64,000 nt of DNA, from the NCBI GenBank assembly GCA_963932465.1, contig OZ010798.1:20470918-20534917 (forward strand), given 5' to 3'. Both the position numbers and the translations under genes were made by a program. Each line of letters starts with the position of its first letter. Position 1 is the stretch's first letter. Below are positions 9,694-20,838 of this stretch, one piece after another. Source of the DNA: Maratus speciosus. Lineage: Eukaryota; Arthropoda; Arachnida; Araneae; Salticidae. Under the pieces are notes generated by a model. It was given only the letters and a program-made list of their open reading frames with translations. It did not search any database and was not told the origin of the DNA.

Positions 9694-11253
9694 ATGTCTT
9701 TATTACATTAGTTTTCAACATTACCAGGTATGACCTTGGGGCGCCACGGGGATATTACTTGTGTTTGGAAGCTTTTGGGATTAGGTAGACACTCTATGCA
9801 GGCATAGGGTGTGTATTTGATTTTGGGAATTTTCAGATTGATGTTGAAAAATAAAAATAAATATTTTTAATTCTATATCAAGTTTATATCAAAATAAACT
9901 ATATTTATTTTATTCCATTTTTTACCACTTGTTTACAAAAATAGTAAGAATTGATAATATTATTATAATTATATAAACATAGAAAATTGATAATTGTGAT
10001 GAGATTTTGTAGTGATTGTGTAGCAAGGGAAAATTAAGTATATAAGCAAATTATCTTTTATTCCTATTTATTTTCTTTATTTTACCATTCTAAGTTTGTC
10101 AAATGCACGTCTATTCATAAGAGTATCAGAGAGATAAATTATTGTAAAGAAATACTGGTTGAGAGTCCACTTTCTAAATATTTAGAGTTAAATTTATTTG
10201 GACTTTGGAATAATTATTATTATTATTTTTTTTTTTTTTTAATGTTTCGACTGGCAAAAATACTTTCTTATACAAATAAAAAATAAGAAAATAATTTAAT
10301 TGCTATGTATTATTTTTATCCTCAACCATTATTTTCCGTGTCAATAAGTAAACAATCTGTGATATTTTCTTAGAATATAATATTGTTATTAAGTATTATT
10401 ATTGCTATTATTCAAGTATACTTTTGAGAATTTTATTATTATGATTATGAATTGAAAGTATTATATTATTTATTGAAAGATTCATTATTTATTTACTAAA
10501 ACAAGTGAGAAGTTTTAAAAGATGGTGAGTCCCAATTAAAATGGGAAAAGGAGCTCAAAAAAGTAGTTGATAAACAAATGTTAAAAGGTAGTTGAATAAC
10601 TACTAGGAATTTGTTTATTAAAATAAAACTACTATTGCGATGACAAATAGTATTTAAACATAATGTAAAGAGTTTAGTAGGTAGAGTAGTCGAAACAAAT
10701 TTAGTAAAAAATATTTATTGCAGCTGAACTTTTTACTTAAGGACTGTATCACTATTTTTGCTAAAGGACTTTTATGACCTACGAACTGATTAAGCCAATG
10801 GGACTTAAAATTTTACTTGAAGTAAATAAAGTGTTAAGCATTAATGGATTGGAAATATGTTTGTGATAAGAGAAATGGAAATACGCTAAATTTTCATAAG
10901 ATAAAAGAATTTGTTGTTATTTATTACTATAGTTTTATTATTTCTTATTATTTATTTCTTATTGTATTTATACTTATTCTTTATTTATTAGTGTGTTTAT
11001 ATTTTCCTATGCACTTACAAATGGTAAGTGATGTTGTAACCATTATTTGTATTCTTTTACAGGGGAAATGCTCTCAGCTAAATTTAAATGCTCTTAGTAT
11101 TTTTTCTTTCTCTTGCATTGCTAAATTTTAATTTTCCATCTCTTCGCTGACGTCTCTAAAATTTTCAATATTCAAAAATCAACTTCCAATTTTATTACAA
11201 GTCTGTTGTCTGAAATTGTAGTTAATTAACCACAAATTTCATACAAAGTCTTT
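9694..11253 (+). other. Non-coding interior of the LTR element
   Basis: Very AT-rich. Where reverse transcriptase and integrase would be expected there is no recognisable coding sequence. The one moderate frame (10844-11131) is low-complexity and hydrophobic, and I do not support it as a gene. T-runs occur near 10226-10241. Confidence 0.7.
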
Positions 11254-11265
11254 GGGGAGGGGGGA
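11254..11265 (+). promoter_or_regulatory. Polypurine tract
   Basis: GGGGAGGGGGGA lies just before the 3' LTR, in the position where plus-strand synthesis is primed in LTR retroelements. Confidence 0.75.
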
Positions 11266-11270
11266 TAATA

Positions 11271-11605
11271 TTACAAAATTTAAATTTTTGCGCCAAATTT
11301 AAAGTATTTTATGTAAATTTTCCTTTTTCAGTAATATTCCGTATATTATACCGGCTTATTAAATTAAAACCCAAGTCTATTAATCTCTAAGATCTTAATT
11401 CATATTTATTCCAAATTGCGTAAATCTAAAAATGGCTCGATTATTTATATTTCTTTAATAAAACTTTTATTATTTAAATTCCTATTAAATTCCGCTATTA
11501 AATCCCGGTATATCATATTCCCCTTAAATCTTTATTTAACTGCTAAAATATTATTCTGTCTTAAAGAAAAAACCTACTTATTTCAATTTATTCTTTTATT
11601 TAAAA
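11271..11605 (+). repeat. 3' LTR, first part
   Basis: It matches 6611-6945 with one visible change near 11451. It is interrupted after TTTAAAA by the Helitron at 11606. Confidence 0.9.
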
Positions 11606-12755
11606 CTAGCTGACCCGCCCGGCGTTGCCCGGGCCCATAATAATAATATTCTTAAATGAATCTGAAATTTTTTATCGCAGATCCGTACAGAGGGGACGGT
11701 GCAAATTACCAGGGCCCGACTCTTGTTCAGTTCAAAAGTTGTGTAAAGTCAAAGGTTAAGATTTTTAATTTTTATATGTCTCATACTTTAAACTTTTTTA
11801 TTCTAAATTAACTGATGAATTTAATTAAAATGTAATTATATTTTCAAAAATTTAATTTTTTATTTAAAATCTTTATATGAAAAAGCAATTACAAATACAG
11901 CATAAAGTGTAATGCTGAAAAAAAAAAAAAATTGTAAGCAAATATTACTATATAGATTTTTAAGAAAAGTACCATCCAGCAAATTTATTTTCTAATAGAA
12001 TAAAGCATGTTTATAACGGAATCCTGCAATAAACGAAAAAAAAAAAAAAAAATTCCAGCTCTCCCCCCCCCCCCCCCCCAAAAAAAAATGCTATTATGCG
12101 TTGTTCAATTTAATAACCTGCATAAAACGGAATTTATCACTGGTCGTTTTCGTCTACGTCTAAGCAGGTTTTATTGTATCTTACTTTTGGGGAAGCCCGT
12201 AATAATATTCTTAAATGAACCTGAAATTCGTATCGCAGGTCCGTACAAAATTACTTTTTACGTCATGACAACATTTTGTAAACTTCTTGCTGCTGTTTAA
12301 TTCGCATTTCCAATACAGTGCTTTGCATAAATTGCACGTTTCACCACAGTTATGCATGCCCCGGAACGTTTAAATTAGTAATTTGGATTTCAGTAGCAAC
12401 TCGTGCATGCTACAGTTATTAAGCCTATTTTGCCGATCGCTTAACGGCATTCTCGACAATTCTATTTGGATTTCGAATCTATTTCGATTCGACTCGAATT
12501 TGGCTTCTTCTTCACTTTCAAGCATTCACCGAGATTTTTTACGGGCATTTCAAATGATATTTTGAAGCTACATAATTGCAGCGAAAGATATTGCACAGAA
12601 AACGCAAAACGTAAACAACAAACCCGATCGCCCTAAATCCTGCCAAGGACTGTTTCACAATAACCAATCAGATGCGTTTCTCGGGCGTTGCCATTAAACA
12701 ATAACAAATAATCACGATTTCTGTGCCACGTACGTTAGCGTAATATATATATAGA
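11606..12755 (-). mobile_element. Non-autonomous Helitron inside the 3' LTR
   Basis: Read on the minus strand, the insert begins TCTATATATATATTACGC after an A. It ends with a GC-rich hairpin (GCCCGGGCAACGCCGGGC) about 7 bases before a terminal CTAG, followed by T. The intact 5' LTR supplies the empty site TAAAA/TATCC, so it inserted between A and T with no target duplication. These are the diagnostic Helitron features. Length is 1150 bp. No Rep/helicase coding is seen. A block near 11635-11690 recurs diverged at 12195-12250. It contains an A-run and a C-run near 12040-12080. Confidence 0.88.
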
Positions 12756-13471
12756 TATCCAGGTGTAATTAAAATATTTCAAAGATTAAAACTTCGCAGA
12801 CATAAATTCATTTCTTTTATCGTCTGAAGAGGGAAAAATGGGTTATTTTTGCATAATCTCGACTACAGATTTTAACATTTGTTTATGCTTTAGATAGCTG
12901 CTGCGAGGATATAAGAATTTTCTAGAACAATTTTTTCAGCAGAGTATAAATACGAATGGCGGGAACCAGAGAGAAGGATATAGCATATAGTAGAGGAGCT
13001 GTGAGTTTAGAAGCTTTTTAGTTTTTAGCATGTAGAGGTGAACGTGGTGGATTGCAGTCGTAGCAAACTGGATATTCAATGTGATTGCTCGATGGAGGTA
13101 GTAAAATGTTGGATGAATACTGTTTATTATGTGAGTAGAATGAGGAAGCAATGGTATCGTAATGGGTGATAGATGTTAGATATTAACGGATTAAAGACTA
13201 GAACGCAGTCAAGAGATGGAGTGATTTTAAACTAATTGTGACAGGAAGAACAGACTTTATTCTTTTTACCATGGAAGGAGAGAGCATCTTCCCTAGATTT
13301 AATCGAGAGTGTGGAAATAAAGTGAATAATGTTCCAAGCGACTGCCTTATGTTAATTCTTCATTTTTCATTAGTATTTTAAAACCAATCGGCTGCTACCT
13401 GTGTTGTGTAGGAATGGAAACCCTCATTTTTTTTTTCGACAATACAAACTACTTGCCGTCAAAACGTCACA
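12756..13471 (+). repeat. 3' LTR, second part
   Basis: It matches 6946-7661 with about eight visible substitutions and runs to CGTCACA before TA repeats. Confidence 0.9.
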
Positions 13472-13489
13472 TATATATACATGCATATA

Positions 13490-13935
13490 CCGGGCATCCC
13501 AAATATGATTGATGGATTTTAAAATTCAAGAACTTGCAAACGGTAACAGCTATTTAAAAAATTCTTGCAGGAGGGCTATGTTAGGAGCTTTTTTACTGTG
13601 GTTCTTGATTTTAGTTCGAATTTCAAACAATAGATAGCGCCGAGAGCAATAGGTGCTCAGTCCACACCCGATTTCTGGCACTTCGGGATCCATTCAATGC
13701 ATTTTAATCTCCTTTTTCCGCATGGAAGAAAAGAGAGGCCGAAAAATCGAGCCTGGATTGAGCGGTTATTGCTTGCAGCGCCATCTATCGATGCTATTTG
13801 TAACTAAAACTGAGAATCGCAGAATAAAAACTCCTGACATTGTACATAAGACTCCTGTAAGAATTGTTTTAATATCTGTCACCGTTTGCAAATTATTGAA
13901 TTTTAAAATATATCAGTCATTTTTGTGACACCCGG
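13490..13935. mobile_element. TA-flanked long-TIR MITE
   Basis: The arms begin CCGGGCATCCCAAATATGAT on the left and, inverted, CCGGGTGTCACAAAAATGAC on the right. TA lies on both sides (13488-13489 and 13936-13937). Homology between arms extends through TTTTAAAATTCAAG and TTGCAAACGGT. Tc1/mariner-type mobilisation is inferred. It sits in the TA-rich spacer just beyond the 3' LTR. Confidence 0.85.
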
Positions 13936-13940
13936 TAGAC

Positions 13941-13985
13941 ATATATGTACATATAACACTGGCGCCCGACTAACCGAAAAGTACC
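13941..13985 (-). repeat. Right terminal inverted repeat of the split element
   Basis: Inverted copy of 6481-6525, ending CGACTAACCGAAAAGTACC. See the left arm. Confidence 0.85.
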
Positions 13986-13989
13986 ATTT

Positions 13990-14310
13990 TTTTTTTTTTT
14001 TTTTTAACCACTGTTTTGATAAAAGCAGAAAATCTTTCAGAAAATGCTGTCAAAGATGATGTTCAGAATCGAAACTTTCTATCACGACAGCGCGGGAAAG
14101 GAAAAAACTGCGCCACGAGACAAGAAATTGCTTATAACTCAAATTGTATTTCATCTAAAAATGTGGTAAAGGTATTTTTAGATTAGAAATCACTTCAATA
14201 GTCATGGCTGCTAGTGTCATGCTTTTATATTTAAAAATGGGTTCTAAAAATGCATCAGAAAGTTTCCCGCTGTTGAGTGGGAAAAACATTTCTTGAGAGA
14301 CGTCTTCATG
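13990..14310 (-). mobile_element. Diverged MITE family B relative
   Basis: Reverse-oriented with recognisable blocks: AATCTTTCAGAAAATGCTGT, TTGCTTATAACTC and GCATCAGAAAGTTTCCCGC. The termini are lost; a T-run lies at its left edge. Confidence 0.5.
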
Positions 14311-15019
14311 GTACAAATAGACGTTGACACTGACCATTACTTATTATAGATAAATATTTCATTCTAAGGTGTAGTTATGCATTGAAAAAAAAAAGATTTT
14401 ACGCTATAATACTGGCAGTTTGGGTGCAATTTATAATGGTAAAATTAACAATAATAAACCGTAAAATAAACAAGAAATATACCATTAAGCAGTAATATAC
14501 GGTTTAATTATTTCATAAGATGGTATATTACTGCTTATTTTACTGTTATGAATTGGCACCCCAAGTATCGGTATTACAGTAAAACCTGCAAAGTTGACCG
14601 CCCTTGTAAGTTGACCACCTGTCTATGTTGACCGTGTTATCAGAAACCAAATTTATTCTATACAAAACTATAAGACAAATCCTTTGTAACCTGACAATCT
14701 GTCTATCTTGACCACTAAAATTTTTCAAATTTGACTAGAACTAATATAAAATGCCCTTGACCATCCAAAAAGCTAACAAATCATGAATTAAAAAAAAGTA
14801 ACTCTCCACGAAATTTTCTATTTTTTTTTCTTTTTAACTAGAATTTCTAAAAGGGTGAAATAGTTATTAACCTGAGAAATGCTTTTACCAGTGATAGGTG
14901 TAGGTAAATAATTCAAGGCTTGTCTATTATTACACTGTTGCTCTTGTGGATTTGGCTTTTCAACCCTACCCCTCCATTCTTTGATTCTAGATTTCTTTTT
15001 TCTATTTCCCATTCTCTTG

Positions 15020-15627
15020 GAGATGCCACCATACACCAACACTCCTCCACCGCCAAATCTGACACTTTCGTGCATGAACGCAGGATTATTCCTACTGCCA
15101 CGGTCTCTCCAGATGAAAATACGCCTATTATCCGGATGCACAGAAAAACGGGACTCGTCAGAAAACAGAATATTGCTCCATTCATTTCTCCTCCAGTTGA
15201 CATGCTCGGTTGCCCACTCCCTGCGGTCGCGACGATGCCTTGATGTTAATCTAACACATACCATCGGTCGGCGAGCATACAGACCTACAGCATGGAGCCG
15301 GTTTCGGACAGTCTGAGTTGAAATCGTGGTGCCTGTAGCCGAGCGAAGGTGTTGTTGGAGAAGAGTAGCGTTCATGGTTCGGTGTCTCCGACCTGTTAAC
15401 GCTAAATACCGATCTTCATTGGGCGTTGTTGCCCGTCTACGACCTTGCCCTGGTCTTCGGCCTGCACATCCACTCTCCAAAAAACGGTTCCAGATCCTGG
15501 AAATGACACTTTGTGACACTCCAATGGCTTGCGCTACTTCGGCTTGAGTTTGGCCCCCTTCTAACCTACCAACAATTCTCAAAGCTTCTGAATCTGTCAA
15601 ATGACTTCGCTGAGACATCGTACTCAT
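15020..15627 (-). pseudogene. Tc1-like transposase, 3'-truncated
   Basis: The start MSTMSQRSHLTDSEALRIVG leads into a paired-like helix-turn-helix (residues ~10-55, GQTQAEVAQAIGVSQSVISR). A basic GRRPGQGRRR linker and the start of the catalytic domain with LFSDESRF (first Asp of DDE) follow, then GGGGVLVYGGIS. The family match stops there; the frame runs on into unrelated sequence to 14818. The second Asp and the Glu of the catalytic triad are missing, so it cannot be active. The family is usually ~340 residues and about 200 match here. The mobile end CACTGCTCAAAACAATTAAA lies upstream at 15880, next to TA. Confidence 0.88.
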
Positions 15628-15880
15628 CGAAACAAAGCAATCACTGAATGCCGATCATCCTTGTCTTCATTCTCTTTTATCCAGTTGAAAGTCAAATTTC
15701 ATTCGCTGCCGCTGAAGCGACGTTTTTGACGTCGAACTCAAAATTTGCATACTCCACAGTTTGAAAACCAGAAAAATTTGCATTTGTGATTCTCTTCTTC
15801 TATTTTCGGCAAAAAAAAATTTCGTTTATATCTTTATTTTATATAAAACTTCAAATATCCTTTAATTGTTTTGAGCAGTG
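15628..15880 (-). mobile_element. Tc1-like 5' terminal region
   Basis: Non-coding leader between the transposase start and the element end at 15880 (minus-strand CACTGCTCAAAACAATTAAA), with TA at 15881-15882. No matching 3' end is found, consistent with truncation near 15020. Confidence 0.7.
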
Positions 15881-16084
15881 TACAATATTATTTTAAAGCC
15901 CTGTCAATAAATAAAATTTTTGTGGGAAAAAACGATATGGTATGAATATTACGTAAAAAAAAAAGTAAATTTATCATTACCGTTTATAAGTTGACCACTG
16001 AAGTGCGGCACCGCAAGTGGTCAACTTACACAGGTTTTACTGTATACCGTAAAATCAATAATTTTGTTTTCGTACAGCGTGCGA

Positions 16085-16741
16085 TTTAGACAATTTAAAT
16101 CTCTTACGTACAGTCGTGGGGGGAAAATAAAGTAAACACCCCTTACTAACACTGCAACAAATTATTGCCGAAGAAAATTACTGGTTACCAAACAATTGGA
16201 AATAAAGTCTAGTTTTAAATGATGCATAAAAACTTTGCTTAGGGGCCATCTACAAATCAAAAGTAGATCAAACTTTGTTTTTTTTAATGGCAACACCCCA
16301 TTATGACAATATATTTTAAATCTTGGGTTCAAGCTATGTCTAGAAACGAAATTTCAAATCCTTTTAGATAAGTTTTGAATTAAAAACATTCAAAATTGAG
16401 AGCTTCTAATGTTAAATAACATTTTTTTATATTTTTATTAATATCTTTTGAAATTTTAATCTTAATCTGACAATTTTTGTGTGGTTATAATACTAAAAAA
16501 CAAAACTAAACATAACTACATTGAATTATTTATAATATGAATTATGAAATTAATATTCGAAAAAAATATATGAATCGCAACATACATTTTTTTTTTATTT
16601 ATTTACTATGTGCTGCTTTATGCTAATCTAAAATTTCAAATTTTTCTTCCAAGTAGTTTTCAAATTATGCTTTAAAAACGTCAAAATGATGGTTTAAGGA
16701 ACCGTCTATGATGTGCAGAAAAGCATAATTTGAAAAGAATA
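16085..16741. other. Gene-free AT-rich stretch
   Basis: A short ACAGTCGTGGGGGGAAAATA segment at about 16110 could be a relic of a Tc1-type terminus. Otherwise nothing is recognisable. Confidence 0.45.
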
Positions 16742-17696
16742 TAGGGAAGACCGCGGCTAGTTGGCCATAGGGGCGTGTTGGCCCAGTCGCAATATTTTTT
16801 TTAACTTTGCACTAGATAATATTGTCAGTCCAGCCAAGTATGCATTTCTTCGCTTTTCTCCTCCAACATAAGCACCATTGAAGTCTGAGCGTCCGTTAAA
16901 GAATTAGAGAATTTTCAAAATTTTGCAAAGGTGAGTAAATTTCCTCTCTTATAAATATCGTTTTTTTATTTGTTTGTAAATTACATTTTAGATTTTGATA
17001 CATAATTCAGAAAAATAATTGTTCGTAGTTATTGTAGGGCATGTTTTTTTATTGAAACACTTTCAGAATAATTCGTTACAGTCATGAAAAACAAAAATGG
17101 TGATACGAGGTTAGTTGGCCCATTTGGCACGGGGCATGTTGGCCCGCAACGGATTAAGGGAAATGCGATTTTTTTTTCCTTATACAACCTCCCTGCCCCC
17201 CCCCCCCCCCCCACACACACACACTCTTTTTTTTTGTTTTTAATTTCTTTTTGCTGTCAGAATTGCTCCTATCAAAAGCTTGTCAATGCAAAAATTGTGG
17301 ATAATATTAAGAGGATTTATGATAAACTTAAGTGAATTTGATATCTTGTGAATTGACGAAATTTTTTATTTTAATTTAGGAGGCTATGTTGTGTTTTCGT
17401 TCGCAAGAAATAAAAATTAAGATTTGGTAAAATTTTGATCATTTCTTAAACTTTTACACTAACAGAACATTAAAAAGTGACGTGGGTCAACTTACCCCGC
17501 AATCGGGGCAGGTTGGCCCAAGCGACTTGCTGTCAATTTGAGCTTCTAAACTAATACTTATAGTTAATATTTCCAAGTGACTTCTTCCTGAAAGTACACT
17601 GATAGTGGTAACATAAAAAGAAATTTAAAATGTTGAAGTGTATTTTTTTTTTAATTATTAGAAGAAAAAGCGGGCCAACTAGCCCCGGTCTACCCT
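16742..17696. mobile_element. TA-flanked element with TAGGG-AGACCG-GGCTAG termini
   Basis: The left end TAGGGAAGACCGCGGCTAG and inverted right end TAGGGTAGACCGGGGCTAG continue into TTGGCC. TA lies outside both. The interior repeats GTTGGCCC motifs. It contains C-run and CA-run simple repeats at about 17195-17223. Non-coding, 955 bp. Confidence 0.85.
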
Positions 17697-17747
17697 ATAT
17701 TTTACTAATTTTATTGAAACTTTTGGGCTGGCAATAGTCGAAACATA

Positions 17748-18171
17748 TTAAGGGTGTATTCCGATCCAAACTGCTTATTTTCTGATTCATTTTAAAATTC
17801 ATTTTTGCTCTCAAACGCATCAAACTTGGAAATTCTCTTATTTAGAAACTATATAATGTGCGGTGCTTCTTCATTTTTTGATAAATGCAGAAAATGCTGT
17901 AAAAAACGCTGTCAAAGTTGGCATTTTGAACCGAATTTTCCGAAGCGGGCGATCTGGGAATGAACAAAATGGTCATACTGAGAAAATAATTGTTTAAAAA
18001 TCAAATTCTAATGAATTGAGCTGAAAATGAAATCACACGGCATGTTAAACATGTCTTCAGAAATCACCCCAGCAAGTTTCGTGTTTTTACTTTTAAAAAT
18101 GAGTCTGAAAATGTCTCAGAAAATTTCGAGCTGTTGAGGGTGGAAAAATATTTTTTCGAATACACCCATAA
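17748..18171 (-). mobile_element. TTAA MITE family A, full length
   Basis: TTAA at 17748-17751, then GGGTGTATTCCGATCC, ending CGAATACACCC with ATAA at 18168-18171. The next copy begins at the very next base, so the two share one target site. Confidence 0.9.
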
Positions 18172-18571
18172 GGGTGTATTCCGATCCAAACTGCTTATTT
18201 TCAGATTCATTTTTGCTCTCAAACGCATCAAACTGGGAAATTCTCTTATTTAGAAACTATATAATGTGCCGTGCTTCTTAATTTTTTGATAAATGCAGAA
18301 AATACTGTAAAAAACGCTGTCAAAGTTGGCGTTTTGAACCGAATTTTCCGAAGCGGGCGATCTGGGAATGAAAAAAATGGTTATACGGAGAAAATAATTG
18401 TTTAAAAATCAAATTCTAATTAATTGAGCTGAAAATGAAATCACACGGCATGTTAAACGTGTCTTCAGAAATCACCCCAGCAAGTTTCATGTTTTTACTT
18501 TTAAAAATGAGTCTGAAAATGTATCAGAAAATTTCGAGCTGTTGAGGGTGGAAAAATATTTTTTCGAATAG
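18172..18571 (-). mobile_element. TTAA MITE family A, 3' terminus lost
   Basis: Head-to-tail with the preceding copy. It has a small internal deletion near the start (the segment around 18195-18210) and stops at TTTTTTCGAATA without the terminal CACCC-TTAA. Confidence 0.88.
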
Positions 18572-18728
18572 CAAGTGAGATTGGTACTGTTTGCAAGATA
18601 TAATACATTAATAGAAGTGGCTAAGTCATTCTGAAGCATTTCAACAATTGAGTACCGAACTTTGATACAGCCCCTAAAATAGGATCATTTTAAAATAATT
18701 TCTCTGGAACTGATTGTTACGAGTGACA

Positions 18729-19148
18729 TTAAGGCTGTTCTTAACTGCTCTGCTCAACAAGCATAAAACGTTTTGACACATTTACAAATTCATTTTTTAA
18801 CCGAAAGATATAAATTTGGAAAGCCTGACCATGGAAGAGATTTGGAATCTGACTGTGGTTTCCATTTTTTGATCCATCAATTACCTATCGAGTTATAAGC
18901 AATTTTGATCACGTGACACGGCATTTTTCTCCTCTTACTGACTTGTATTTTCTTCTTTCGTTCGGTTCAAAATGCCAACTTTGACAGTATTTTCTGAAAG
19001 ATTTATTGCGTTTACAAGAAAACGGAAAAAACAGTTCGATGACATAGTTTCTGAATAACAATACCTTCTACTTTCATGCGTTTCAGAACAAAAATGAATT
19101 AAAACTTATGTCAGAAAGTTGACCCTTTGGATTTGAGAACAGTCTTAA
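18729..19148 (+). mobile_element. TTAA MITE family B, full length (reference copy)
   Basis: TTAA at 18729-18732 and 19145-19148. Ends are GGCTGTTCTTAACTG and GAGAACAGTC. Internal blocks include CTCAACAAGC, CCATGGAAG, GATCACGTGAC and TTCGGTTCAAAATGCC. The last is shared with family A, which shows common ancestry. About 412 bp, non-coding. Confidence 0.9.
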
Positions 19149-20356
19149 AATTGGTATTTAGGCTAATTGGTTTAGAATTTATTTATGATGTCAAACTTTG
19201 GTATTGCTATAGAAAAAAATATAATTAGTACATAACTAAAATATTAAGCTGCAAATGCTTTATTTTAATATTTATAAGAAAAATAAACAGTGTTTCTTTT
19301 TAACAATTACATGTTCATTTTTTTTTTTTTTTTTTTTTTTTTTTGGGCGTATAATTTAGGCTTTGGTGGAAAACCCAATTTTAAAACTGAATAAAAGATA
19401 ACCTAACAATATTGTTCATAACAAGCATATAAATATAGTGTTTCTTTGTAACAATTACATGTTCAATTTTTTCTTTTTTTTTCGTATAAAATTATGTATA
19501 ACTGTTGGCAACATGACAAATAATTAACAATTTAATTAAGATTTAATTAATAAAGTTTTGTGAAATAATGCAACATTTTCTTTCAATTTTGTCATTTCAA
19601 CATACATATTTAAAATAAACATTTACTGAAATGCTTTGTAATTCTTTATCAGGAAGTCGCCATAACATAAGTGATTATGTTAACTATTTCAAGAAAACGT
19701 GATATTCTTTTTTTTTTTTTTAATCATAAAAGCTTCAAGTCCTATATTTCACACTTCAAACAAAACTTTTCTTTATAGTGTCTACAAAGAAGTTAAAGCC
19801 AATGGTATCCAAAGTAGTTAAATTCGGAAGGGGTAAAAATAAGGTGTTATGAAACAAAATATTAAGTTACAAATGCTTTATTTTTCAAATCATTAAATTT
19901 ACATTGATATGCTGTCGTTTACTACACATGAAAACAGGACTAAATTTATATTTATTTACTTATAGGATGCAACTTTAAAGAATCAATTTCAAGACTTTCA
20001 TAGAAAGCCTTTGTACATTTATTATAGGAAAGGAAGGGTACTAATTACACTTACACAGAAAGCCGCAAGTATAATTAGTCATTAACAATCTGATGCTTTT
20101 TGTGCAAATGCATACCTGCCAGCTTTTGAGGGAAAACGTAAAGGAGATTGTTCTAAAGATATTTTCTGGATTCGTGGTCAGTTTAAAATTGAATAAAGCT
20201 TAGAAATAATCTAAATGTATTTTCTTTAACACTAATCACTTAAAGCTTGATCTTTCTTTTTAAAATCAAAAGATAAGAAAAATACCACAAGAATAACAAT
20301 AAAAAAAACTTTAGATTAATCGATTTAAGATGTTTCTTTTTAAAATGAAAGTATAT
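19149..20356. other. Gene-free AT-rich stretch
   Basis: No gene is seen. A T-run lies at 19319-19344 and another near 19709-19722. A few short phrases recur (the OTTTCTTT-TAACAATTACATG-type segment near 19295 and 19439), so it may hold old decayed repeats. Confidence 0.5.
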
Positions 20357-20838
20357 AAAGGGTGTCCCCCAAAAGCCCTTGACACATTTTTAAATTCTAT
20401 ATAAAATCAAGCAGTTGTCGTACAGGAGTGCGGTTTGGCATAAAATGCTTCTCACGATCAAAAGTTTTCTTCAAGTAAATTTTAAAAAAAGTTCCAAACT
20501 CCGATTATAGATGGCGCCACTTGTTTGTTTTCAAACACGCGTTTTCTCTGATTTTCAAATTAGTTTCGAACTACCAATCTACGCAAATAGCCTTTTCGCC
20601 AAGAGTCGTCATTTCTGTGACACAACGTCAAACCTAATCTGAAAAAACACGTTTGAAAGACCAAACATGCGGACAAGTGGCGTCATCTATGATCGAGTAT
20701 TGGGACTAATTGTTTTCATTCACTTGAAGAAAACTTTTTATCGTGAGAAGCATTTTAGTCCAAACCGTACTACTGTGCGACAATTACTTTATTTTACATT
20801 GAATTTTAAAATGTGTCAGGGGTTTTGGGGGCCACGTG
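20357..20838. mobile_element. Foldback MITE with ~200-bp arms
   Basis: The left arm (GGTGTCCCCCAAAAGCCC, TGCTTCTCACGAT, TTTTCTTCAAG) is repeated inverted on the right. The two arms almost meet near 20590, so most of the element is one palindrome. TA-rich flanks suggest a TA target. Both arms include a GATGGCGCCACTTG-type segment. Confidence 0.85.

Larger units (their letters stand above)
6611..13471 (+). mobile_element. Non-autonomous gag-pro LTR retrotransposon
   Basis: Two LTRs of about 1.05 kb (6611-7661, and 11271-11605 joined to 12756-13471) enclose a 3.6-kb interior holding gag and an aspartic protease but no reverse transcriptase, RNase H or integrase. A polypurine tract precedes the 3' LTR. 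Insertion into TA-repeat DNA and the gag-protease organisation suggest a Ty3/gypsy relationship, which is inference without pol. The LTRs differ at roughly ten positions I noticed over ~1045 bp, so the insertion is recent. No primer-binding site matching a tRNA 3' end is evident after the 5' LTR. It would need enzymes in trans. Confidence 0.9.
14577..16042. mobile_element. Pogo-like TA-flanked element carrying a truncated Tc1-like element
   Basis: The left terminus CAGTAAAACCTGCAAAGTTG and the inverted right terminus CAGTAAAACCTGTGTAAGTTG have TA outside both (14575-14576 and 16043-16044). GTTGACC motifs repeat below each end. CAGTAAAACC ends are typical of pogo/Tigger-type elements by my recollection. 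The interior contains the Tc1-like fragment at 15020-15880. The flank (14383-14574 and 16045-16085) looks like an older CACTG-type MITE that this element split. Confidence 0.75.

Noticed and set aside
10844..11131. Hydrophobic frame that could be an envelope protein of the LTR element
   Set aside because: Tyr/Ile/Leu-rich low-complexity translation of AT-rich DNA with no signal-peptide-plus-domain pattern.
14920..15547. Plus-strand frames over the Tc1 transposase region
   Set aside because: Antisense shadows of the minus-strand transposase.
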